This document shows, in pieces, positions 1 through 12,900 of a DNA stretch of 64,000 nt. Location: the NCBI GenBank assembly GCA_029962745.1, contig CM057151.1, positions 9,177,142-9,241,141 of the forward strand, in the 5' to 3' direction. The DNA comes from Echinometra lucunter (Eukaryota; Echinodermata; Echinoidea; Camarodonta; Echinometridae). Position numbers and translations under genes: made by a program. Every line of letters starts with the position of its first letter. Position 1 is the first letter of the stretch. The notes beneath the pieces are model-generated. The model searched no databases and had not been told where the DNA came from. It was given only the letters and a program-made list of their open reading frames with translations.

Positions 1-343
1 AAAAAGTTTGATTAGTATTTCTATTGAATCATAAACATCTGCAATACCGTTAATATTTTTAGACTGTGTTTGAAAGGGAAAGCACTCTTTCTTGTTATAA
101 TTCGTTCCTGCTGGTCCACCCAGAAGGGGACAGATGTATCGTGAAAAAAGAGTCATAAATGAATGGCATAATTTTCTCTGGACATGTTTGTTTTACCATA
201 CTGTTTATGTAAAACTGAAGAAAAATGTTCATTAATTTTGGGCATGAGCTGAAAGTGGAGGAAGCTGTTCAAGTATCATGTCAAATTTGTCCTTACATTT
301 TTTGAACAACCATTATAGCGTTCTGCACTGTTGTTTTCACTAA

Positions 344-868
<525 letters not shown>

Positions 869-926
869 ACCCGTGAAGTAAACTTCATTTTCTGCCTTGG
901 ACAAAGTCAAAACCATGCATTGCCGA

Positions 927-1090
927 AATAAAAAGGGATTTTGAAATCGAAGAGAATCGGATACAGCTTGAGTGGTCTTGCTAATCAATATCATGCAAGA
1001 AACGAACTTATAGACTACTCCCATGCGGCCCAAAAAACAACAGGTTGTTCAATTTGGTCCAGAGTTTTTAATGACATTTTGATTAATAAA
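927..1090 (+). promoter_or_regulatory. Actin 3' UTR with candidate poly(A) signals
   Basis: AATAAA occurs at 927-932, about 60 nt after the actin stop codon, and again at 1085-1090 in AT-rich sequence. Either could direct cleavage. The second gives a 3' UTR of roughly 240 nt. This is inferred from the hexamers only. Confidence 0.4.
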
Positions 1091-1649
1091 TCATTGTACA
1101 AAAATATAAGACTCATTTAAATAATATGATATAATCTCATTAGTATGTTATGTTTAATCTTTATAGTAACATTTTTTAGATTTGAGACAAAAGGACTCAA
1201 TTGGAAATTGAATTTTGATTTTAGCAATCTTTAAAAATTAATAACTGGATATTTTTTTTCTGAAATAAAATCTGGCAATAACCTCAAACAGGCAATCGAA
1301 AAAGATATAGAAATAATTTTTGTTTGTTTATATAAAACAGTGATTTTCTCTTAATGTGTTTATCACATGTACTTTCGTTCTATTGACGCAAACTTAATAC
1401 GTTGCTGTTACAAAAGATGATTCGGTTTCTATGTCATTCCTTATACAAATTTTGAACGTCATGAAATGCAAAGTTACAAACGCAAGATGTAGATAGGAGT
1501 TGGAGAGAGAGAGAGAAAGAAAGAAAGAGGGAGAGAAAAAGAGAGTCGAATGGGGAAAATGGGAAAAAGATGTGAGGAGATGAACATTATATAGCCTCGT
1601 GCAAAAGGAGGACAGAAGGGCCGGGAAATGAAGGGACTTCAGAGAAGAA

Positions 1650-1650
<1 letters not shown>

Positions 1651-1718
<68 letters not shown>
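1651..1718. repeat. (GA)n microsatellite
   Basis: About 34 uninterrupted GA units, followed by a poly-G tract at 1721-1730. Purine-rich flanks continue from about 1500 to 2020. Confidence 0.95.
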
Positions 1719-1721
<3 letters not shown>

Positions 1722-2351
1722 GGGGGGGGGAGTAGATGAGTAAATGAGGGTGTGTGTGTGTGTTTACTGCTGGTGGAGACCGTGAAGAGTATCGGCGCAG
1801 ATTGGAGGGGGGATATCATGAGCAGAATGCTTTCGAAGCACGGTCATCATTGTAATCTTAACCCTCTTGTCAGTTATAAGATTACTAAGCAAAAAGAACA
1901 GAGGGGAGAGAAATAGGAAGAGAGAGGAAGAGACAGAGATAGAGAGTAAAAAGGAGGGAAAAGCAGAAAAGAAAGAGAGAGGAAAGTAGAGAGCTGGTGA
2001 GAAGGTGTGAAAGAGAAATATTTGATTTGATTTGATTTATTTATTTTCTTCTGCATTCATAAATGTACAAAAAAATTTGGATAACATAATATGAAATAAA
2101 ATACGAAAGTATACTTTGATAATGAATCATGACACGATGTATTTGTAGCAATCATGTTTAAGAAATAAATAAATGACAAATTGTTAATTTTTTGTAATTC
2201 ATTAAACATAAAATTATTTGCGGAAGAAGGACTGCCATTTATTAAGCAATCTGCTTGAAAATATGGCAGCCCCAAATAAATATCATGAAATAGATAAACA
2301 TATTGAATAAGCAGAATGGATAAAATAACTAAAATCCTGTATTAAAAGGAT

Positions 2352-2375
2352 AATGACGATGATGACGATGATGAA

Positions 2376-2449
<74 letters not shown>
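2352..2449. repeat. (GAT)n microsatellite followed by GA and poly-G tracts
   Basis: A GAT/ATG trinucleotide array with two early interruptions, then a GA run around 2469-2505 and about ten G at 2509-2519. It generates artefactual ORFs of poly-Met, poly-His and poly-Ile. Confidence 0.95.
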
Positions 2450-2859
2450 AGGGGATAAGAGAGGAAGAGAGGGAGAGAGAGAGAGAGAGAGGGAGAGGGA
2501 GAGAGCGGGGGGGGGGGGGTTCAAAATTAATTGCTTCAAGCAGCGCTGTGTAAACACCCAAACTGTGGTCAAAGGCCCTTGCTGCTATGACATCACATAG
2601 CAGCTTCTTAAATTGAATAGGCATTAATCAACGGATAAGGGAAATAATGATAGCTTTAAGTCATTGATTGGTGCTTGTTCTTCCTTATTGGTAGGCCTGT
2701 CTTCTCATAATAGTCACGTGGCGAAGTGACAAATTGTGAAATTTATGATAAAAACACCAAATTTGGCACATATCTTCTAAGAAAACTGGTTATTTGGTCA
2801 CCTAAAATTCGACCGACCCCCCCCCCCCCACGTAAGGCCCGTTGGACCTATTTTTCTCT

Positions 2860-3600
2860 AAATTTTCAACAGGGGGCCAAGGCGAGAGTGTGGGAGGGGG
2901 CATCCCCCTCACACGGTAGGGAGATTTTTGAAAATTCGTGGATGAAAATGGCATTTTCTGCACACTGAAATTCAGAATTAGGGGTAACGCGTATGAGAAG
3001 TGACATATGCTAATCCCTGATAACCCCCTTCCCCCCCCCCCCTCGCTTTTTATTTTTTCCACTCCGATCCGATCAACGTGGGACGATGGCCTCTGGTTAT
3101 GGCGCCGGAAGGCTCTGAGGTTACACACGACCAGTTGGTGGACCCTTAGCTAGACCAGTGAAAATGGTGTACGAAGCCAATGTTTTTCAGGGAGGGAAGA
3201 AAAGAGTTGAGCGACCAAAGACAATGATGAAGCTATTTCTCAATGGGGAGGGTGTTTCCCCTCCCACAGTAGGGTAATTTTAGAAAATATATGCATCAAA
3301 GTGGCATTTTTGCGCATTTCATTTTCATTATTATGTGTAGAATAGTGGTATAGACCAATCCCCCTTCTCTCTTAATTTTTGTACTGTCCAATCAAGAGGG
3401 GTCATGGCCTTCTTGTGCCCTCCCCCTAGCTACACCTATGTCCTCATTCAAGCACTGACGGAATATTGGAATTACTTTGATTTGTGTTGTTAGCAGTACC
3501 ATTTTTTTTTTTGCTCGCCGATCAAGGGAGGTAGGGGGCATGGCCCCTTAAGCCCCCCTTAGCTACGACAGTGTGTATTCTCCATGTCTCTTTACAATAT
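2860..3600. repeat. Diverged direct repeats ending in GGCATGGCCCC-type blocks
   Basis: Similar blocks recur at about 2865-3125, 3185-3435 and 3480-3570. Shared order includes a 'gggagggggcatccccctc' / 'ggggagggtgtttcccctc' segment, then 'gtagggagatttttgaaaat' / 'gtagggtaattttagaaaat', then 'gaaaatggcattttctgcac' / 'caaagtggcatttttgcgca', then a 'gatcaa..ggg..catggcc' segment near the end. The copies are too diverged to be a recent satellite. They look like remains of one interspersed family. Confidence 0.55.
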
Positions 3601-4556
3601 TATAAGGGTGATTTGATATTGATGTACAATAGTAATTACGGGCAACCTTTACCATGTACACTCGTATTTGGAAACGTACATTTTTGCTTTAATAATAACA
3701 TTTTGAAGAATTGGATGCATATGGTAAACTTCGGTGTCTTACTTTAGTTTGCATTAGGGAGTCTTACTGTAGTTTGCCTTAGGGCCTTTAAAATGATTAT
3801 GATACATCCAACAACCTATGTGCCAGATTTGGTGCCTTCATCATAAAATGCATAATTAATGTACTATGCCCCCTGGCTATAGAGCAGAGACAGAACACGA
3901 ATAAACGGTGTCAGTAAAGACTTCTCCATGAACGCTATGAAACTATGCGGTCTCGTCACATAACAACTTCCCATCAAAATTGAATGGGGGCTACTGAAAA
4001 CGTGCTGAGAGCGTTTTAGCTTCATCAGTTTGTGACGTGAATTACTGTGAGTATATCAAAATTAAATGGTGTGATATTATAGGTTTTATACTGCAAAGTG
4101 ACATTAACATTTATACGATGTTAGGGTGTAGATAGGCCTAATGCACTATCAGTTGAATCTGAAACCCTCTTTCTGCATGCAGGAAGCTGTGTAGTGCAAG
4201 TAAAAATGATTGCGTGGAGCAACATCTTGAGAACATGTAGTCTGCTCGGAAGACATCATCTTGACATGTACATGCATTGATAATTCCGAAATGGATATCT
4301 CCAGATAATTCATCTTTCCAAATTCTAAAATTCAAGACCTTGTGTTACTAAAATGTGTAGAATTCATCATACTTTAACTTTTCAAAGGTATACCAATAGG
4401 CAGTTTTCGTGATGCTTTCAAATACAGTAACGCGTAACATTCAACTGTTATTTTATTTTCGGGGGGGGGGGGAACCACCCCCGAGTTATACCCCACTATA
4501 CTGCTGCGCTGATCTTTGCATTCTAGTGGATCTTCATCATTTGTATTCTTCCTTAG

Positions 4557-7500
4557 GTTCTTGTTGCAATGAGACGGCTGCTGAAAATCAGTCCAGTGCT
4601 CGTCATGTTGGCCATCTTGGCCATATTTTTCCTGACGTACATCTCAAGTAATTACAGCGTAAACAGTGAGTACCAAGTAGTGTTTTCCTTTAAAGAGGAC
4701 CCCATAACGTTGATTTGCGTCTGAATATTTGGAAATCACATGCTTGCACGTTGAACACCAGTAATGACAAAAAGAATATTAGGATTTCGAATGATATGAT
4801 TATTCACATGTATCCTTTTCAGTCAGTATGATTCTGGCATTTTATGAAGTAATTTATGGGTCTCTATGTCTCACTGTCTTCAACAACCCCATGACATTTT
4901 TTGGTCCTCATTTTAGACATGACAGAATTGCGTTGATGCAGTTTATCTTTAAATGAAGCGTCTACATTAAAATATCGTGTGTTTCTTTTTCTTGAAACTA
5001 TTATCAGATACCTATAATGCTATTCAAAGTTTAGTAATAAGGTATCTGCCATTATAGCATTTTTTTGTAAAGGAAGAATAAATTTGTATAACACTTTATG
5101 AATAATATCAGTAATATCAAGGAGTTAGTAAAAATGTAATTCCTTGATACAGTAATTATGTGACCTTAGTTGTCAGAACATTTGCAGATCAAGAAATTAA
5201 TAAATATTATCTTGTTTGATTTCTCACTTGAAATGTGTGCAGTCACCATAGCTCGAAGGTCACATGCAGTCCGAAGAACATCAAAAGAACAATCTTTTAA
5301 GTCGGATATTGTAAAGTCAAGTCCAATCGTGCCACATCATGGTGAGAAAAGTCCAATACTGCCAAATAGAGACGATAATAGAGACAGGGTAAGGAGGTAT
5401 AGTACGATATAGGGGCACGATTAACATTTTTTTTCTTATTTTTATTTGTTTTTACTTCTGTCGATTAAACGAAATCATGAATGTTTTATTTCAAGCCATG
5501 TTTTACGAAACGAATTTATTACCTACTATGTTATTCTAGGGACTCTGCGCTTCAAACATTTATGTTTATGCTTTGTTCCAACTATGTATTCTATTTTGAT
5601 TTAATACGCTGTTCTTGTCAATGTGATTGTTTATTATGCATGGTGAAAATAAATAAACAAACAAACAAACAAATAAATAATTGTCATTATGGCGATAAAG
5701 ATCATTTCCGTGGTTACCGTAACGAAGACAACGACGGAGAAGAGAAAGAATATGCTGCCAATGTAACGGTAATTCAAGCGTCTAATGTATGTCAAGGCCC
5801 GTGGATGATTGCTGTAATTGGTTTAATGGCAATTATCCTTCAAATTGGTTCATTGTCCCCTGTTCATGAGTTCGTAAAATGAATATCAATTCTTACTATT
5901 TTGATAAAGTTTAGACCTTTTTTCTTGAACAGCTTATACGGTTAACAGAAGAAATCATTTATCTCTTCCTTTAATCCTATGAGGAGAAAATATGAAGGGT
6001 TAGATATAAAAGTTATTTGAGATTTATCATCTTTTAATATTTAAAATAATTCATTCTAGGTCCAAATTTAAGTTATATTGTTTTATGGCATAGATTGTAT
6101 TTGATGGTATTTATTTTGCTTTGATTTATACCACCATAAAGTCATTATGTTTGAAAGTTATTTTAATTAAAAATCGTTTCTGTTTGACTTATTACTTTTT
6201 CTGTCAACCGTCTATGGCACGCCATAAGGGAATCAAATTAAAATATATTTCACTTGAACAAATATATGTTTCTTTTTCACTAAACCATTTCACTCCAGCA
6301 AATTTATATTTCACTTCTTTAAAAAAAGCATTCCACTTTTCACAAAAATTCGTTTCACAGTTTCCACAAAAATATTATTTCACTATTCACAAAAATATAT
6401 TCCACTTTCTTCCAAAATACATTCCACTTTTTCACAGAAATATATTTTACTCTTCACAAAAATATATTTCACTTTTTTCCAAAATTCGTTCCACTTTTCA
6501 CAGGAATACATTTCACTTTTAAGAAAAAAAAATCATTCCTCTTTCTCTCATACCAAAACCTTTTCACTTTCTGCCAAAAATATGTTCCTCTTTTATCTCG
6601 GCCTAAAGCGATCTTATCGACCTGGGTGAGCTTAACGGCCTTGGCGAGCTTATCTCTGGCTTAGCTAGCTAGCTCATATACGCGCGTTCTATCGATGGTG
6701 TACCTAAAATCCATTCCTCTTCTCTCACCGAAACCATTTCACTTTCTCTCAATAATTTATTTCACTCTGCCAAAAAAATACGTTCCTCTTTTTTCTCGGC
6801 CTAAAGGAGGCGCTATTGGCGAGTTTTGCTAGCTTGTTAGCTTGGCGCGGGCTATATATCTTTTGTCATTTGCTTGTTTAGCATCGGTATTAATGTTTTG
6901 TTATTCTGTTTGGTCTGATGGGGCTGAAGGGGGGGGGGGGGCGGCTTTGAGGCTTCTGCACTTGATTTTGAAGTTCATTAATACATCCAATTTATGCAGG
7001 GATATATTCAGGGTGAACAAGGGATGCTACCTCTACAGGCGAACTTTGGTTTTGCTTGTTTTGCCTCTTGGGGCTTGGTGGGGGTTTGGAGTCTTCTGCA
7101 CATGATTTTGAAGTATGCAAATTTATCAAGGTTTATGCAGGGTGAATGATGGATGCTGCTTCTCCCATTGGTCTGGCGAGGCTATATAGCTGAGGGAGGG
7201 GGGTAAGTTTCTGCACATGATTTTGAATATTCTGCATTAATGTAGCGCCTAAGCTTTCTCTCTGAAATGTGTCTAAGCGCTTTACAGAAATATTATTACC
7301 CCGGTCATCGGATTCATGCAAGCTTGCCCGCACACAATGTATGCACTTTCTGCACTCCCCAAGGAAGCATTAATTCCGGCCAGTCGCACTCACAATGCTA
7401 AACAAATCATCACCATGGAGATTGGCAAATTTTGGTGCATCTCAGGAATGGAGGGGGGGGGGGTACGTTGGACATACATGTAGTATGAAGGTTAGGAGTA

Positions 7501-9881
7501 GGGCCGCATTAGCGTAAGGTCACTGGGTTTCGTTTACACGATTTCTTTTATTCTGTTTATGTTACTTTCAGTTCAGTTTGTGGTAATGTCATGTTTGTTT
7601 GTTCATTACTTTTTCTTTCTTTCTCTGGACCTCTAGGAAGAACAGAGCCATTTGAATAATGGCTCTGAATAGAGTTTCCTGCCATCAATACTAATTTTAA
7701 TCAATTAAAATTTATAATAATTTGATATATTGATCTGCATGTATTTTTGTATTGCTTTTCATATGGAAAATAAAACCAACCAACCAAAGGACACTAGTGC
7801 CTCAGCAGGGATTCGAACCCCCGACCTTGTTCAAAGTCAGGAGACTTATTCACTGGGTCACAGCACCTCTACTATGCAAATTTTGTTGGCTGAATTCTCA
7901 TGAAGTAAAACTTTATGCAAGCTATAATGATAATAATAATAATGTACAGATTTTATATAGCGCGTATGTATGTCCCTATGCGCTCTAAGAGCGAGAAAAG
8001 GGAAAGACATGATTAAAAGATAGGTCACTATATAAGGTTACTTTGTTAGGCTAAGATATGTTTTGAATGTTAAGTGCAGATTTAAACTTCTCTATCGTGT
8101 TGATGTTTCTTAGAGAGTTTGGGAGGTTATTCCATAAAACTGATGCAGCATGAGCAAATGAACGTTCGCCATATGTTTTTGTTTGAATAGGAGGTATTAC
8201 CTAGGGGGCAAGACAGGTTTTAGGGGCACGGAATGCTGTAAAAGGTTGTTGGGTGTCTATGTGTTCAGGAGATCATACTGCACAACTTCCAGGTGGACTA
8301 CCTTGAAATTACGCTGCTGGAAAGAAATGGCGACCATTTTTCCAAAATGGCTGCCTTGTAAACAAGTATTGAACTGTTTTGAATGTAAATATTTAATAAA
8401 ACATCTATTTTTCACGTATAATACATCATATTAAAGAGTATTAAATTCCCTACACAGTGATGTCACTTTCGATGGGTTTGAAGATGATTTGCATAACATT
8501 TTTGGCTCAAATATGTGAAATTTTACCTTTTTTACCCAAAATCTTAATTGCATCAAAATACATATTTCAGCGTATTTCAATAGTCCTGATGACTAATAAT
8601 TTCAGACTTTCTCAAAAATTGTCCATATATCAGGTCAATATCATATGCAAGTTTCAACTTCATCACTTTTCTAACAAAAAAGTTGTAGGACTCTGAAGTT
8701 AACACTGTGATATTGACTAATTGCACAGAAATTGGTTGCTAAGGGCTGCCTACTCCCTAGCAACGTTGGTATCTTGCTATGTAGAATGACATTTCCACCA
8801 GTAATTACTATTTCCATGCAGCTGATAAGTCATGTGATGTCTAATGATGCAGTCTGATCATATTTCATTCATTTATGAATCTTCATTGGTTCCCAATGAG
8901 CAATAAAAAAAAGCGACTGCGCCTAGAAACTGATAATGCATAGATGGAAACTTGCACAGCATTTGGTCCAATGATACAGGGAACGAGTCCTTTCTTAAAG
9001 TGGTATTCATGATTTATGATTTACATTCCAACTCATAAAGATTATAGATTTTGCGGTTCGTTCACCCCCTCTTGCGCCATGTTTAGGCCCCTTCGCTCAC
9101 CCCATCCTAATAAGCTGTAGCTGTTGTCTGTGCCTAGCAATCTACATGTATGTCGTGTGTTCATGAACTATTATAAAAATCTAGATTATTGGTCCAATAA
9201 TGCATTAAGAACAAGGACACTATGACTTTATCACATGAAGAAATTGTTCAGATGTTGCTCCACACCACATCCTAATATCTTAATGTGTCCATACCCCCTC
9301 CCCCTCTCCCCCAACACATAAAAGCTAAAAAGCGAGAGACTTTCATCCATTACCTTTGTTGTAATGGAGAATTATTGACAAAAAATGAAAGAGTCTCTAC
9401 TACTCATTGATAGTTAGCTTATCTGCCCATTCCTTACCCTTCTTGCTCCCCCCTCTTTCACTCCCCCTTGTCATATCATTTAGCCTTAAATTTATAGTAC
9501 TGTCAAGGAAACCGGCGAAATACAATTAGACATGCATACAAGTGCTAAACAAGATTTAACGAAAAAAAAACAACTACCCTCTAAGAAAGGTTTTTTTTTT
9601 TTTTTTTTTAGGTTGGTTGAAGATCTATTCTATAAAAATAAGAAATTTTCTAGATGAACATTTTGTAGGTTCTTATCATGAACCAACCAAACGTTGGTTT
9701 AGAAAAAAACACTTACGTTTCATACTGTACATTTCTTTTTACGAAAAATTGACAGGTTCAATAAGCAACTGGCAACGATCTTAACCAACTTTCTGAGCGT
9801 GTAGGGTTCATAACTCATTCCTTATCCCGCAAACCCACTACCTCAAAAACATGCCCATTTCGAGATTCGAGCCCCTTCCCC

Positions 9882-9912
<31 letters not shown>

Positions 9913-12900
9913 ACTTTCCAAACTTTTGTTTTATGAAAACTGATGGGAATAAAATGGATATCTACAAATAAGGATTTTTTCCCCAATACCCTACTTTTTT
10001 GCCCAGAAACTAACCTTACTACAGTTTCACCAATACAGGTAACTATGTGTACTAGTATGCTATATGGTCCAAATATATTTGCAATGGCTATCAAACAATA
10101 AAAATATGGGTACTAAAGATCAATTGACTTTGACTCAGAAGAGATATTAACGTCGTTATTTTCTTTTGAGTTGTGAAATGTCTTGCTATGCAGCTGAAAC
10201 GATTGTTTGCTAAGCAAAAATAGATAAATGAATAAATAAAATTGAAATAAATAAATAAAGTAAAAGGTCATTGGATTTTTGCCAAACCTGCAGGAAGAGA
10301 TAAAAACAAATATATGAACAGAAAGAACATGAAAGCAACACTGCATAGAATTGATAACATCCCATGCAGATAGATATGAAAATGTCAAATTTGCCCCTTT
10401 TCATCCTTGGCTGTGACACCTCCGCACACATATCTAGCGAAGCTCCTATTTTGAGATCAGAACTCCTAGTCCTCCCCCTCCTTCCTCAACAGCCATGATC
10501 CTGCCCATTTTATTTCTTATTTTAAAGCGAGAAATTGAGTAAAATCATATTAAAAACATCACAGTACTGCTTATGCCTTATAGGCTTTGAAGATTATGAG
10601 AGCATGCAAGGAAGAAATCTTTCCCTAGCTCAACAATTTTTTTTTTGCTCCCATTTTATTAGAATTTACCCCATCCAATTATTCTTATAAAATAGTTTTA
10701 ATACAACTGTACAAATTTGAATTCTGGCCATGCAAATTAAGGCACTAAGGATGGTAAAACTAGGAAGCTATTGGGGATGACTGATCGTATTGAACAAGTT
10801 ACACATCCTCATCCTGGCAGTTTAAAGAAGTAATCAGATAATCAAGTTTCTCATTTGTTAGGGCGTGACCTAAACCTCTGCCTATGTTAAACTGAGACAA
10901 TGTTTTTTGTAGCAGGCAGATAGATCTTCATCTTCGGAGTTTTTCTTGTGACTTGTGTGAAAGTCTGCAAGTTTATTAATTAATGGCCCCCTTTAATACT
11001 CTCCTGTTTTTCATTTTTAATGTCTTCTTTGCGTGCATTCAAAAGATCCTTTAAAAATTGACTGTCAAGGGTCCACTTACACAAAAGAGTTCAATCCAAA
11101 TCAAGCTATACTGTAAACTTGGTGAACATGGTAAACGCAAATCCTTGATACTATGTCCTGGTTGGTTGAAAGTCACATTGGGTTTATTAGTATTGTTTGT
11201 TTATTGTTTTTTGTAGTTGCTTTCAAATACAATTATTTATACAAGAGAGAATAAAAGAAGTGGAAAGATTCATAAAAGTTTTCTTAGCATGAATATGCAA
11301 TTATTGGAAACCAAGGTGACCTAATCAATCAATCAATGTTTGCAAGACCTGCCTTACTACTTGCAAGACACTGACAGATTTCTTTTCAAATAACCATTTG
11401 ACTATGAATAAAAAATTGTCAGGCCTTTTTAATTCATTGATCATTTTCCATTACTAAAAGGCATTGTACCAGTCTCTTTAAATGCCGAATGGAGGGGGGG
11501 GGGAGGGGGTGAGGCGGGATGGAGAGGAGTGGAGATGTAACAGAAGGCGGCGACCAAACCTTGAATTGTAATTTTTAAGAGTAGGAGTGCAAATCATGAC
11601 TATCACCATCAGAAAGGACTCATTCTATATACACCAAATACACCAATAGCCTGTACTAGTTTCCATCTGTACATCAGTTGCTACATGCGCATTGTTTTTA
11701 CAGCATTGAGAACTAATTAAGATTCATAAATGAATGAAATACGATCAAACTACATTAATAGACAGCACATATCTTATCATTAAGCTGCATGGAAATAGCG
11801 ATCACTAGACATAGCAAGATGCCAACGTTGCTAGGGAGTAGGCAGCCCTTAGCAACCAATTTCTGTGCAATTAGTCAATATCACAGTGTTAACTTCAGAG
11901 TCCTACAACTTTTTAGTTAGATAAGTGATGAAGTTGAAACTTGCATATGATATTGACCATAGATATGGACAATTTTTGAGAAAGTCTGAAATTATTAGTC
12001 ATCAGGACTATTGAAATACGCCGAAATATGTATTTTGATGCAATTAAGATTTTGGGTAAAAAAGGTAAAATTTCACATATTTGAGCCAAAAATGTTATGC
12101 AAATCATCTTCAAACCCATCGAAAGTGACATCAGTGCGTAGGGAATTTAATACTCTTTAATATGATGTATTATACGTGAAAAATAGATGTTTAATATTTA
12201 CATTCAAAACAGTTCAATACTAGTTTACAAGGCAGCCATTTTGGAAAAATGGTCGCCATTTCTTTTCAGCAGCGTAATTTCAAGGTAGTCCACCTGGAAG
12301 TTGTGCAGTATGATCTCCTGAACACATTGACACCCAACAACCTTTTACAGCATTCCGTGTCTCAAAAACCCTGAAAATGATGGGGTTTTGCCCCCTAGGT
12401 ATATGATAAACAAATTCTCTTTGCATGATCGAAGTTATCTCGTTGGTTTGTATACAGTTGGAAGAAGGGAGTGGTTGTGTGCAACATGGAATGCAAGTCG
12501 TAAGGGGAAATATAAGTAGATAACTTTCAGTAGTTATTCTAGCCTAATTTCTGCGTTTTATTTTCGTACAGGTTGTTATGTACATGCATTTCTCAGATAT
12601 TCATTATGTTTTGTTATGCATCACACTCTGTATGATCTGTGTCATATCTTCATTATAAATACATGTATGTGTAAAGAGTCCGAAGACAGTTTGTTTATAC
12701 TAATTTATATACTAATGTTTATACTAATTATATTCTAAATCGGCTCGTGCAGGTCGTGGGTGTTTCTCTCTCTCTCTCTCTCTCTCAATCATGTTATTCT
12801 TTTTTTGTTCAGTGTTTATATTTTATGTCCGTTTTTTGTTATTATGTTCTGTTATGTTTTTAGATTGGGAATGTTCCTGAAGGGTTGGATTTAAATCAGT

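Larger units (their letters stand above)
1091..4556. other. Intergenic spacer between actin and gene A
   Basis: No coding exon could be supported here. It contains the GA and GAT microsatellites, several poly-C/poly-G tracts, and a family of diverged direct copies at about 2860-3600. The predicted ORFs in this stretch come from simple repeats. A 5' untranslated exon of gene A may lie here but was not identified. Confidence 0.6.

Noticed and set aside
5701..5774. Acidic ORF segment ([12 protein letters not shown]) as an additional exon of gene A
   Set aside because: The possible acceptors lead to a stop codon in the needed phase, and the polypyrimidine tract is absent.
6121..6522. 133-aa ORF and its mirror at 14560-14904
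   Set aside because: Both read through the short direct repeats of the foldback element arms. Their similarity comes from the inverted repeat, not from protein conservation.
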